Assembly: GCA_030429925.1 (NCBI GenBank)
Contig: JAUIGQ010000015.1
Span: forward strand, 1-32,953
Source: Bacteroidia bacterium
GTDB taxonomy: Bacteria; Bacteroidota; Bacteroidia; Flavobacteriales_E; Vicingaceae
Direction of reading: 5' to 3'
Length of the DNA stretch: 32,953 nucleotides
How positions within the stretch are numbered: position 1 is the stretch's first letter; the number at the start of each line of letters is the position of its first letter. The translations under genes and the position numbers were made by a program. This document shows positions 8,242 through 15,441 of this stretch, piece by piece. The notes under the pieces are model-generated. The model was not told where the DNA came from, did not search any database, and was given only the letters and a program-made list of their open reading frames with translations.

Positions 8242-9147
8242 TTATTCAGAACCACTATCTGAACCACCACCTAACTCGGAATCAAGAGCTTCTAACTCTT
8301 TCTTGTAGAATTCTGACTTTTCAATATCATTCAAGCTAAAGTAGATCCCTTGCAGTCCAATGAGATTTTCTCTCTTCTTGGGATCCAATTCATAAGCCTT
8401 AAGCATATAAGGCAATGACTTTTTGAAAAGTACGATGATGCGATCTTGAACCTCGTTCAATTGCTCGAGATCAAGACTGTAGTCCATATTATTTACAATG
8501 TCAACACCTTGGTTGTAGTATAGAATTCCCATATTGTAGTTTGCACTAACATTATTAGAGTCTACTTCCAGTATTTCATTGTATAGTTCAATTGTTTTAT
8601 TGTAATATTCTTGTGCGTCAGTTGAGTCTTCTTCAGCTAGTCTACTATAAATTGTTGCTAGAGCTAGATTGAAAATGATGTCCTTATCCTTGAAGTCCGT
8701 TCCTGGATAAGCAGTAGATATGATTTCCTTATAGAATTTATAATTACTTAATGCCTTTTTATATTCTGTATCATTTAAGGTAACGGCTGCGTGATTATAA
8801 ACAGTTTCTGCCAGATACTTCATGTTCTTTCGCGAGCTTTCAGAATAAGTCCCATCTGGTTCGAGCTCTATGGACTTTTTAAAGCTTTCTACGGCAATGA
8901 TCCTGTATGGAGATTGCTTCATATCAGGTTCTCTTTGCTTGAACAATTCCTTGTAAATGTTTCCTTTGTAATAGAAGGTAGACGCTTTGTCTTTGAAGAG
9001 GGTATCTTCAATTGCAGCATCGATCAATTCCTTCGCCTTATCCAATTCTCCCATCTTCAAATTGTATAACGCATTGGTAAGCTTGTTCTGGCTCAAGCCC
9101 ACCTTAGTTACAAGGAGTAAGATCAGTATGGTGGTTATCTTTCTCAC
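8242..9147 (-). CDS. Exported TPR-repeat protein
   Basis: A 301-residue protein with an N-terminal signal peptide (MRKITTILILLLVTKVGLSQ, cleavage probably just after LSQ). Helical tetratricopeptide-type repeats run through the body, for example ALYNLKMGELDKAKELIDAAI, YESFKKSIELEP-like segments, NNVSANYNMGILYYNQG and SLPYMLKAYELDPKKRENLIGL. Such repeats mount protein contacts in the periplasm. The start is GTG at 9147; the ATG overlapping the yfiR-like stop leads straight to TGA, so GTG is the only workable start and sits 1 nt after that stop. This spacing implies coupled translation. The C-terminus is a Gly/Ser/Asp-rich tail (ELGGGSDSGSE). Its position between a YfiR-like protein and a membrane phosphatase suggests it helps relay a periplasmic signal. 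Confidence 0.87.
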   Translation of the reverse strand: MRKITTILILLLVTKVGLSQNKLTNALYNLKMGELDKAKELIDAAIEDTLFKDKASTFYYKGNIYKELFKQREPDMKQSPYRIIAVESFKKSIELEPDGTYSESSRKNMKYLAETVYNHAAVTLNDTEYKKALSNYKFYKEIISTAYPGTDFKDKDIIFNLALATIYSRLAEEDSTDAQEYYNKTIELYNEILEVDSNNVSANYNMGILYYNQGVDIVNNMDYSLDLEQLNEVQDRIIVLFKKSLPYMLKAYELDPKKRENLIGLQGIYFSLNDIEKSEFYKKELEALDSELGGGSDSGSE

Positions 9148-9148
9148 A

Positions 9149-9685
9149 TTAATTAACTAATACAGCCAAGTTTTCTAGAACAGATGCGACCTTTAGGTTA
9201 CGCTGCTCTATGTTAGCTTTGTTTAATTCAAATTTTTGGCGGCTTCCAACTATAATAAAGTTAATGGCAGCCCCTTGTTTAGCCAATCCTGGCTTTTCTG
9301 TTATAACTAGGGTGCTCTTACCTTTTAAGCTGGTTAAAGCCTTGTTCAATTGGTCTGTACTATCTTCTGGAATATAAAGGATGTGAGGATTCCCTAAACT
9401 CGATGGATCCTCGATATTTCTTATTGAAAACGTCTGATTACTTACTTTCTTAACCTTTGACATTTTATCAAGCTCTTGAAAAAGTGCTTCATTCTCGCCT
9501 AATATACCAATGGTAAACTCACCAGTCTTGTACTCCTCAGGCCATTCAATATACTTTGTGAAATTGTATATGAAAACCGCCTTGATCTTAGCGTTTGTAT
9601 CCACCTTCTGACTAGAAGTACTTGGACTAAACGCAGTACTGACTGAAAAGACTGCCACCAATATTATGCTTACTATTCTTTTCAA
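9149..9685 (-). CDS. YfiR-family periplasmic protein
   Basis: A 178-residue exported protein: signal peptide MKRIVSIILVAVFSVSTAFS, then a single YfiR (DUF4154) domain. Diagnostic pieces are AKIKAVFIYNFTKYIEWPEEY, FTIGILGENEALFQELDKM, PHILYIP, STLVITEKPGLAKQGAAINFI and a C-terminal segment close to the family's INLxxA ending. In Pseudomonas, YfiR is a redox-sensitive periplasmic inhibitor of the HAMP-containing diguanylate cyclase YfiN. No GGDEF protein lies here, and the HAMP protein two genes downstream carries a phosphatase instead. By analogy this protein may gate that phosphatase; that is inference. The domain shows no cysteines, so the disulfide switch of Pseudomonas YfiR is absent. First gene of the operon. 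Confidence 0.88.
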   Translation of the reverse strand: MKRIVSIILVAVFSVSTAFSPSTSSQKVDTNAKIKAVFIYNFTKYIEWPEEYKTGEFTIGILGENEALFQELDKMSKVKKVSNQTFSIRNIEDPSSLGNPHILYIPEDSTDQLNKALTSLKGKSTLVITEKPGLAKQGAAINFIIVGSRQKFELNKANIEQRNLKVASVLENLAVLVN

Positions 9686-9734
9686 TAGCTTGTCAACTAA
9701 GATTATAAAAGTAATAAACTTTTGTAACTAAATA

Positions 9735-9768
9735 CAATTGTAGGCTCTTTGACCTTGTATTTTGCAAA
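9735..9768 (-). promoter_or_regulatory. Candidate Bacteroidota-type promoter of the yfiR-like operon
   Basis: On the minus strand TTTG (9765-9768) is followed after 22 nt by TACAATTG (9735-9742), a 7/8 match to the TAnnTTTG -7 box. It would start transcription about 40 nt before the ATG at 9685. Spacing is slightly long, so this is tentative. Confidence 0.35.
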
Positions 9769-9777
9769 TAAAGCATT

Positions 9778-10182
9778 TTACTTTTTCCTTGTGTTAAATA
9801 GATCTTTATTTTTTCTTCCTCTACTTCCGCCCTTACCTCTTGTTCTACTACCTGAACTTTTTAATCGGCTTCTTGAAACGGTTCGCTTCATTCCAAAAGT
9901 CCTGCCAGGTTTTGCAGATTTCCTGAAAGTACCTGATTGTCTTCTCTTACGTTTAATTAATTTAAATCGTTTCCTTTTGCTCTTATTTAATTTTGCTTTC
10001 GCTCTTCCTTGGAAGGGATTTACAGTACTAAAAAGAGTTGGATTCCTAAATTTTCCGCTAGGAGCACCACTCTTAGATCTACCTCCGCCCCTTGAAGTTG
10101 GACCATGATAGGTCTTGCTGCAAGCAATAAGTAGAAAGAAAATAAGACAAAGGCCTAAGATTTTTTTCAATAGAGCACCCAT
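9778..10182 (-). CDS. Small, extremely basic lipoprotein of unknown function
   Basis: A 134-residue protein with a clear lipoprotein signal: MGALLKKILGLCLIFFLLIAC, lipobox LIAC, lipidated cysteine at residue 21. The mature part is almost entirely Arg, Lys, Ser and Gly, with blocks such as NKSKRKRFKLIKRKRRQSG and SRTRGKGGSRGRKNK, and very few acidic residues. It has no recognisable domain and resembles an intrinsically disordered polycation tethered to the outer or inner membrane. Binding to LPS, nucleic acid or acidic polymer is conceivable, but nothing here proves it. It follows the universal-stress gene by 43 bp in the same direction. Leucine-rich readings on the opposite strand are antisense artefacts. 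Confidence 0.68.
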   Translation of the reverse strand: MGALLKKILGLCLIFFLLIACSKTYHGPTSRGGGRSKSGAPSGKFRNPTLFSTVNPFQGRAKAKLNKSKRKRFKLIKRKRRQSGTFRKSAKPGRTFGMKRTVSRSRLKSSGSRTRGKGGSRGRKNKDLFNTRKK

Positions 10183-10225
10183 TTGGATGTCGCGAAATTA
10201 CCAAAAGCATGCCGCAATCTTGCGA

Positions 10226-11050
10226 TTATTCGTCCATTACTAGTAATGGGATTTCCGTTCTAAAAGACAGCTTATTGGTTATTGACTTGGTAAAAATTCT
10301 TTCAAATAGGCTATGCTTTCTAGCCAACATTGCAAACAGATCAGGCTGTTTGTCATTGATGTAGTTACTCAGTCCATCTATTATGTCTTCATTTGAGCTA
10401 AAATGGATAGAAGTCGGGATGTCCCCTGCCATCTCTTCCAACAAACTAGCTTGCTTGGCTTTTTCTTCAGCAATACTCTCGTCTTGTTGTCGAACTACGT
10501 TTACAAACTCAATGGGTGCATTTGTTATTCTAGCCAACTTGAACAATACTTCCATTTGAATCGGGTCATTGAGTTTCTTTAGATCGGTTGCCATGGCTAT
10601 CTTTTTGATCTCTTTGATCTCTGCATTTTCCGGAATGGCTAGCACCGGGCATTTGGTTGTTTGGATAACCTCCAATGTATTGCTGCCAATAAATATTTCC
10701 TTGATACTAGAGGCGCCTTTAGTTCCCATTACTATCAAATTGGTCCTCTTATCTTCTGCAACTTTTGGGATCAATGGAACAAAACTTCCAACTCTTGAAT
10801 CTATCTTAATATTCAGATGAGCATAACGTTTATCTTCTAATATCTTATTCTTGATCTTATTCAATTCGCTCTCAGAATCAGCCTTCATCCTATCAACCAT
10901 GGATACTAAAAGATTAGACTTGGAATATGGAAGCTTATAACTGTTGAACAATGTAAGGTCGGCGTTGAATAATCTGGCCATTTCAACAGCAAAAGGCAAG
11001 GCCTTTTCTGAATTAGGAGAAAAATCAGTTGGAAATAAAACGTGCTTCAT
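10226..11050 (-). CDS. Universal stress protein with two tandem UspA domains
   Basis: A 274-residue cytoplasmic protein. Domain 1 (residues 1-140) begins MKHVLFPTDFSPNSEKALPFAVEMAR and contains NLIVMGTKGASSIKEIFIGSNT and CPVLAIPE, i.e. the G-x2-G-x9-G(S/T) nucleotide-binding pattern. Domain 2 (about 145-274) begins IKKIAMATDLKKLND and ends with FAMLARKHSLFERIFTKSITNKLSFRTEIPLLVMDE, a weaker form of the same motif (no glycines), so it may not bind ATP. Tandem Usp proteins of this kind are common in Bacteroidota and are induced by starvation or redox stress. A near-perfect promoter lies immediately upstream, between this gene and the response regulator, so it is transcribed separately from the two-component pair. 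Confidence 0.93.
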   Translation of the reverse strand: MKHVLFPTDFSPNSEKALPFAVEMARLFNADLTLFNSYKLPYSKSNLLVSMVDRMKADSESELNKIKNKILEDKRYAHLNIKIDSRVGSFVPLIPKVAEDKRTNLIVMGTKGASSIKEIFIGSNTLEVIQTTKCPVLAIPENAEIKEIKKIAMATDLKKLNDPIQMEVLFKLARITNAPIEFVNVVRQQDESIAEEKAKQASLLEEMAGDIPTSIHFSSNEDIIDGLSNYINDKQPDLFAMLARKHSLFERIFTKSITNKLSFRTEIPLLVMDE

Positions 11051-11069
11051 TCTTCTAAGATGCTATTTC

Positions 11070-11099
11070 CAAATATATAAATTCTAAAGACGAAAACAA
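11070..11099 (-). promoter_or_regulatory. Bacteroidota-type promoter of the universal stress gene
   Basis: Minus strand: TTG (11097-11099), 19 nt, then TATATTTG (11070-11077), an exact TAnnTTTG -7 box at the expected spacing. The predicted start lies about 7 nt downstream, leaving a leader of roughly 12 nt before the ATG at 11050. It sits between the usp gene and the response-regulator stop at 11104. Confidence 0.6.
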
Positions 11100-11103
11100 T
11101 TTG

Positions 11104-11799
11104 CTAATCTACTAATAGCATAAACCCTTTTCCATGGCTATTGATGATCTGAATATCCTTGTCTTCTTTAAAGATCTTTCTCAGTTTGGTAATGTAAACA
11201 TCCATGCTTCTGGAGTTGAAGTAGTTATCGTCACCCCATATTAAATTTAAAGCATCATTTCGATCCACAACTTCTCCCATATACATGCAAAGCACTCTTA
11301 GAAGCTCATTTTCCTTTGAAGTAAGCTTCTTGCCTTCCCCATTCAACTCAATTACTCTTTTATCAGGGTAAAAGGTGTAGTCCTTTATTTTGAACTCCTT
11401 CTTTTGAGCCAAACTTTCTTTCATCTCTTCCACTCTTCTCATGATTGCTTCTATTCTCATGAGCAATACCTCCATACTAAAAGGCTTGGTGATATAATCA
11501 TCTGCACCGGATTGAAATCCTTCTTTAACATCTTCCTCCATACTTTTTGCTGTCAAGAAGATAATAGGGGCTTTGGAAGAGATCTTTCTAATTTCTTTTG
11601 CCAGTGTGAAGCCGTCTTTTTTGGGCATCATCACATCCAGCAGACAAATATCATATTCATCTTCTGTGAATGCTTTGAATCCTGCTTCTCCGTCTTTTAC
11701 CCACCTAACTTTATTGTCTTTGATCATGAGATAATCAGAAAGCATTCTTCCTAAGCTTTCATCATCTTCAACTAATAAAATATTCAAGTTCTTTTCCAT
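11104..11799 (-). CDS. OmpR/PhoB-family response regulator
   Basis: A 231-residue transcription factor. The receiver domain (1-120) has the acidic pair in LLVEDDE, phospho-acceptor Asp55 in ICLLDVMMPKKDG, FLTAK and the conserved Lys in DDYITKPF. The winged-helix DNA-binding domain (about 135-231) contains LTSKENELLRVLCMY, LIWGDDNYFNSRSMDVYITKLRKIF and INSHGKGFML. It is encoded just downstream of its sensor kinase with a 16 bp overlap, so the two are translated together and form a cognate pair. The set-up is like RprXY of Bacteroides. Targets are not visible from the sequence. Confidence 0.95.
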   Translation of the reverse strand: MEKNLNILLVEDDESLGRMLSDYLMIKDNKVRWVKDGEAGFKAFTEDEYDICLLDVMMPKKDGFTLAKEIRKISSKAPIIFLTAKSMEEDVKEGFQSGADDYITKPFSMEVLLMRIEAIMRRVEEMKESLAQKKEFKIKDYTFYPDKRVIELNGEGKKLTSKENELLRVLCMYMGEVVDRNDALNLIWGDDNYFNSRSMDVYITKLRKIFKEDKDIQIINSHGKGFMLLVD

Positions 11800-13382
11800 G
11801 TTCCTTGTTTCTTTAAATATATTATCACTGTGGTGCCTTCACCAGATTTACTTTTCAATTTTAATTCTCCTCCAAACAGTTCAACCATTCTCTTGACATA
11901 GCTCAAACCTAGTCCAAAGCCTTTCACTTCATGTATATTTCCCGTATGAACTCTGTAAAATTTATCAAAGATCTTCTTTTGATCTTCCTTGGAGATACCA
12001 ATTCCATTGTCCTGAATACTCAGTACTAGATTATCACCTTCAACCTTGCTTTCAACCTTAATATGCACCTTTTCCTTGCTGTATTTATTCGCATTGTCCA
12101 ATAGATTGTATAACACATTGGTGAAATGGATCTCATCAATGATCGCTTGATCATTCTCTGCGTTCAAGTTCATTTCCAAATCACCTCCTTTCTTGTCAAT
12201 TTGTATTTTGAAACTTTCGGCTACTTTCTTAACAATTGGATGAACTTCATGAGTACGGAGGTCGATCTTTAACTTAGAAGAGTCCCAAACAGCGCTCTTA
12301 AGGACGTTGTCAACTAATAGAGACAACCGGCTATTTTCATTGGTGATCATCCCAACATATTGTTTTCTTCTTTCCTCTTCAATATTAATTGCCGGGTCGC
12401 TCAAAGCTTCGCAAGCTAAAGAGATGGTAGAGATTGGTGTCTTTAGTTCATGGGTCATATTATTGATAAAGTCATTTTTGATCTGCGACAGTTTTTTCTG
12501 CTTGATAATGGTGGAGAAAGAACCATAGAAAATAAGCGAAAGAATAATTACGATCAAAAAAGAAATAAGAAGTATCCGCCAGCTATTTAGCCAAATAACG
12601 CCTGAACGATTGGGAAAGTATAATAGGATCGTATCACTTTGGATAAAGTAATCATTGGGAAAGAGTTGCAAACTGTACTCAGATTCTTTCATTTCATTTG
12701 AGAACCTGGAATTTTCATAAAAGCTCAATCGTCCGCTTTCTCCATCGAGAATGTCAAAATAAAAAGGAGTATGAATCCCCTTTTTCAATAGCTCAAGCCT
12801 AAATAGTGAGTCGATCTTTGAAGAATCTACTCTTTCGTTGAAATTATTGCTGATCCTAATAAAGGCCAGTTCATTCACAATTTCATTGATCAGGGTAGCT
12901 TTCCTTTTTATTTGGTTTTTTACCAAGCTGTCATTGCCAACAACTGATGGAACAATCCTTGAATTGATTACTCTTTTTTGAGTCTCCCTCATGATGAATG
13001 TGGTGGAGTCATTCCTTTGAGGATTTGGCAACTCTATATTCAATTTGAATCGATCACCCTGGATACTGGCATAGGACTGCTCTCCTTCATTTGGGTTTTT
13101 GGAAAGGGAAGAACTAAGTGGGAAATTTCCTAAACTGACCAAGGAGTCACCTTCATAGTTTTGGAAAGATTCCTCACTGAGCAGTTGGCTGGTAACCTTA
13201 GTGATGGCTTCTTCCTTTTCAAGTTTCTTGATTACCTCTTGCATGGCGGTCATTACTCCTTGGTCGAACTGTTCTTGTTGACTCTTTAAAGAAACTTTGA
13301 TCCAGTACAATTGAAGAGCGATCAAGCAAATTATACTGATGCTTGAAGCAATGATCAAAAAACGAATTCTGCCTTTGTCCAT
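11784..13382 (-). CDS. Transmembrane sensor histidine kinase (RprX-like)
   Basis: A 532-residue inner-membrane kinase. TM1 is about residues 8-28. A ~235-residue periplasmic sensor follows without a recognised domain. TM2 is about 268-288, then HisKA with phospho-acceptor His311 in NNMTHELKTPISTISL, and HATPase_c with N-box LYNLLDNANKYS, G1 LSIQDNGIGISKEDQ, F-box FDKFYRV and G2 GFGLGLSYVKRMV. All catalytic boxes are intact. It should phosphorylate the overlapping OmpR-type regulator. The long periplasmic part suggests it senses an envelope signal, which the sequence does not identify. It is divergent from the aldehyde dehydrogenase gene across a 125 bp gap. Confidence 0.94.
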   Translation of the reverse strand: MDKGRIRFLIIASSISIICLIALQLYWIKVSLKSQQEQFDQGVMTAMQEVIKKLEKEEAITKVTSQLLSEESFQNYEGDSLVSLGNFPLSSSLSKNPNEGEQSYASIQGDRFKLNIELPNPQRNDSTTFIMRETQKRVINSRIVPSVVGNDSLVKNQIKRKATLINEIVNELAFIRISNNFNERVDSSKIDSLFRLELLKKGIHTPFYFDILDGESGRLSFYENSRFSNEMKESEYSLQLFPNDYFIQSDTILLYFPNRSGVIWLNSWRILLISFLIVIILSLIFYGSFSTIIKQKKLSQIKNDFINNMTHELKTPISTISLACEALSDPAINIEEERRKQYVGMITNENSRLSLLVDNVLKSAVWDSSKLKIDLRTHEVHPIVKKVAESFKIQIDKKGGDLEMNLNAENDQAIIDEIHFTNVLYNLLDNANKYSKEKVHIKVESKVEGDNLVLSIQDNGIGISKEDQKKIFDKFYRVHTGNIHEVKGFGLGLSYVKRMVELFGGELKLKSKSGEGTTVIIYLKKQGTWKRT

Positions 13383-13507
13383 AACTGATTGAACCTACGA
13401 AGATATAGTGAATTCAAACTGTTGCGTCATCCTTAACACAAATTAACAGGCCTTAGCTATAGCGTCAAACCCTTCTTTTTTTAGCTATTTTTATTCAAAA
13501 TTTTAAG

Positions 13508-14956
13508 ATGTTCAAGATTCGAAACTATATCAATGGTGAGCTACTTCCACCACTGTCAAATTCCTATATAGACAATTATGAGCCAGCAAGAGGGGAAGTT
13601 TATAGTTTGATCCCTAGATCATCTTCTGAAGACCTTAAGCTGGCCATTGATGCAGCAAAGGAAGCTTTTCCAAAATGGGCTGCCACTTCTAAGGAGGTGA
13701 GAAGTGACTTTATGAGAAAGATCTCAGAAAGAATAGATGAGCGATTAGAGGAACTTGCAAAGGCTGAATCTAAAGATAATGGGAAGCCTCTTTCACTAGC
13801 CATGAAAGTGGATATACCAAGAGCATCCAAAAACTTCAATTTCTTTTCCTCTGCAATTAAGCATTTTGAATCTGAATCTCACTTCATGGAGGAGGGGGTA
13901 CTGAATTATACTTTGAGAAGTCCAATTGGAATTGCAGCTTGTATTTCTCCTTGGAACTTACCTCTTTATCTTTTTAGTTGGAAAATCGCTCCAGCTATTG
14001 CAGCCGGGAACTGTGTTATAGCAAAGCCCTCAGAAATTACTCCAATGACAGCTTATTTACTTTCAGAGATCTGTCAAGAAGTTGGTTTGCCAAAAGGAGT
14101 ATTGAACATTTTGCATGGATACGGTCATGAAATTGGAAAGGAAATGGTTGCTCATGATGACATCTCCATCATTTCATTTACCGGTGGAACAAAGACAGGA
14201 GAAGATATCGCTTCTATTGCAGCACCAAAGTTCAAAAAATTATCTCTGGAGTTGGGTGGTAAGAACGCATCCATGATCTTCTCAGATTGCAACTATGAGA
14301 AAATGCTCAAGACAACCCTTCGATCAGTTTTTGCCAATCAAGGTCAGATATGCTTGTGCACTTCCAGATTACTTGTTCAAAGAGATATATATGAAAAGTT
14401 CAAGGCCGACTTTGTAAAAGGAGTAAAAGGGTTGAAGGTGGGAGACCCCAATGATCCAAATACAGATCAGGGTGCAGTGGTTTCAGAACAACATTTCAAA
14501 AAGGTACTTTCTTACATTGATCTTGCTCAACAAGAAGGTGGAACAGTTCTGTGCGGAGGTAAAGCCAAGGATCTATCATCAGAGGGAAAAAATGGATGGT
14601 TTATAGAACCAACTGTTATTGAAGGCTTGGATCATTCTTGCAGAACCAATCAAGAGGAGATCTTCGGACCTGTTGTTACCATACAGCCCTTTGATAAGGA
14701 AGAGGAGGCTTTGGAGCTTGCAAATTCAACTAAGTATGGACTAGCATCTGTTGTATGGACGGAAAACCTCAGCAGAGCTCAAAGGCTGGCAACCTCATTG
14801 CACAGTGGGATCTGCTGGATCAACTGCTGGTTGGTGAGAGATCTAAGAACTCCTTTTGGCGGAGTTAAGCAAAGTGGTGTTGGCAGAGAAGGTGGTTTTG
14901 AGGTTCTCAAGTTCTTTACAGAGCCAAAGAATGTTTGTATTCAGTTTGATCGATAA
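13508..14956 (+). CDS. Aldehyde dehydrogenase, ALDH8 / 2-aminomuconate-semialdehyde dehydrogenase-like
   Basis: A full-length 482-residue NAD-dependent aldehyde dehydrogenase. The key residues are present: CISPWNLPLYLFSWK (cofactor site), AKPSEITPMTA, FTGGTKTG, catalytic base Glu248 in LELGGKN, and nucleophile Cys282 in FANQGQICLC. The ending LRTPFGGVKQSGVGREGGF followed by FFTEPKNVCIQ is characteristic of the ALDH8 / 2-hydroxymuconic and 2-aminomuconic semialdehyde dehydrogenase branch. That would place it in the kynurenine or catechol meta-cleavage route, but no other gene of those pathways is in the window, so the substrate remains a guess. It stands alone, divergent from the histidine kinase and ending 10 bp from the convergent small gene. 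Confidence 0.9.
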   Translation: MFKIRNYINGELLPPLSNSYIDNYEPARGEVYSLIPRSSSEDLKLAIDAAKEAFPKWAATSKEVRSDFMRKISERIDERLEELAKAESKDNGKPLSLAMKVDIPRASKNFNFFSSAIKHFESESHFMEEGVLNYTLRSPIGIAACISPWNLPLYLFSWKIAPAIAAGNCVIAKPSEITPMTAYLLSEICQEVGLPKGVLNILHGYGHEIGKEMVAHDDISIISFTGGTKTGEDIASIAAPKFKKLSLELGGKNASMIFSDCNYEKMLKTTLRSVFANQGQICLCTSRLLVQRDIYEKFKADFVKGVKGLKVGDPNDPNTDQGAVVSEQHFKKVLSYIDLAQQEGGTVLCGGKAKDLSSEGKNGWFIEPTVIEGLDHSCRTNQEEIFGPVVTIQPFDKEEEALELANSTKYGLASVVWTENLSRAQRLATSLHSGICWINCWLVRDLRTPFGGVKQSGVGREGGFEVLKFFTEPKNVCIQFDR

Positions 14957-14966
14957 GGTTTAAGAC

Positions 14967-15371
14967 TTAAAACTCGAATTTGTCTTCCAAGATATCTCTA
15001 TAATCAACTAAATTGCTGATGGCTCGATAGTATTCAAACCTATCGTGAAAAGAGTCTTCCTCATCCTGTTTTTTCTTCAGCTTTTTGAACCTGGTCTTGT
15101 AAAATTTTTCAAGTGCTTTTTTCTCTTCCGCCCTCAAAGTTGCACCATCGAATTCTTTTATTTCTAGGTCACTAATACTCACCACCTTAGACCCATCAAT
15201 TTGAGATAAATAAGTTTGAATTCTCTTCCTGTGCTCCACTCTTCGAATCTTTCGTGCAAAGTTAATTTCTTTTGATCTTCTAATCCATCTTTTTAGACTA
15301 GTTGTCATTTTATGAAGATGAATATGGTAAAATGTAATTTCAACTGATTTAAGCCAATTTCTAGCTTTCAA
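14967..15371 (-). CDS. Small basic hypothetical protein
   Basis: Not recognised. The open frame gives 134 residues, but the start may be the internal ATG at 15308 (MTTSLKRWIRRSKEINFARK), giving about 113. The sequence is charged and predicted helical, with a basic first half (KIRRVEHRKRI) and an acidic/basic helix later (TLRAEEKKALEKFYKTRFKKLKKKQDEEDSF). It ends YRDILEDKFEF. No signal peptide or membrane segment with the shorter start. Convergent with the aldehyde dehydrogenase (10 bp between stops). The consistent codon use and tight fit between neighbours favour a real gene. Confidence 0.55.
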   Translation of the reverse strand: MKARNWLKSVEITFYHIHLHKMTTSLKRWIRRSKEINFARKIRRVEHRKRIQTYLSQIDGSKVVSISDLEIKEFDGATLRAEEKKALEKFYKTRFKKLKKKQDEEDSFHDRFEYYRAISNLVDYRDILEDKFEF

Positions 15372-15441
15372 CAGTCGAACTGTTAATAGTATATCTCAAT
15401 GAGTAAATGATCAGTTGACTAAGAGAATACCTTTGTTAGCA

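Noticed and set aside
9749-10108. Leucine/proline-rich 119-codon plus-strand frame
   Set aside because: Antisense of the Arg/Lys-rich lipoprotein; the composition follows from the complement, and it has no start context.
11404-11754. 116-codon plus-strand frame inside the response regulator
   Set aside because: Antisense to a canonical receiver domain.
14957-14973. Inverted repeat TTTAA-3-TTAAA after the aldehyde dehydrogenase
   Set aside because: Only A/T pairs, five base pairs, no T-run; too weak for a terminator.
15428-15435. TACCTTTG as promoter of the first SPOR gene
   Set aside because: Exact -7 match, but only 6 bp before the ATG with no -33 element; it would demand a leaderless mRNA, so I left it uncalled.
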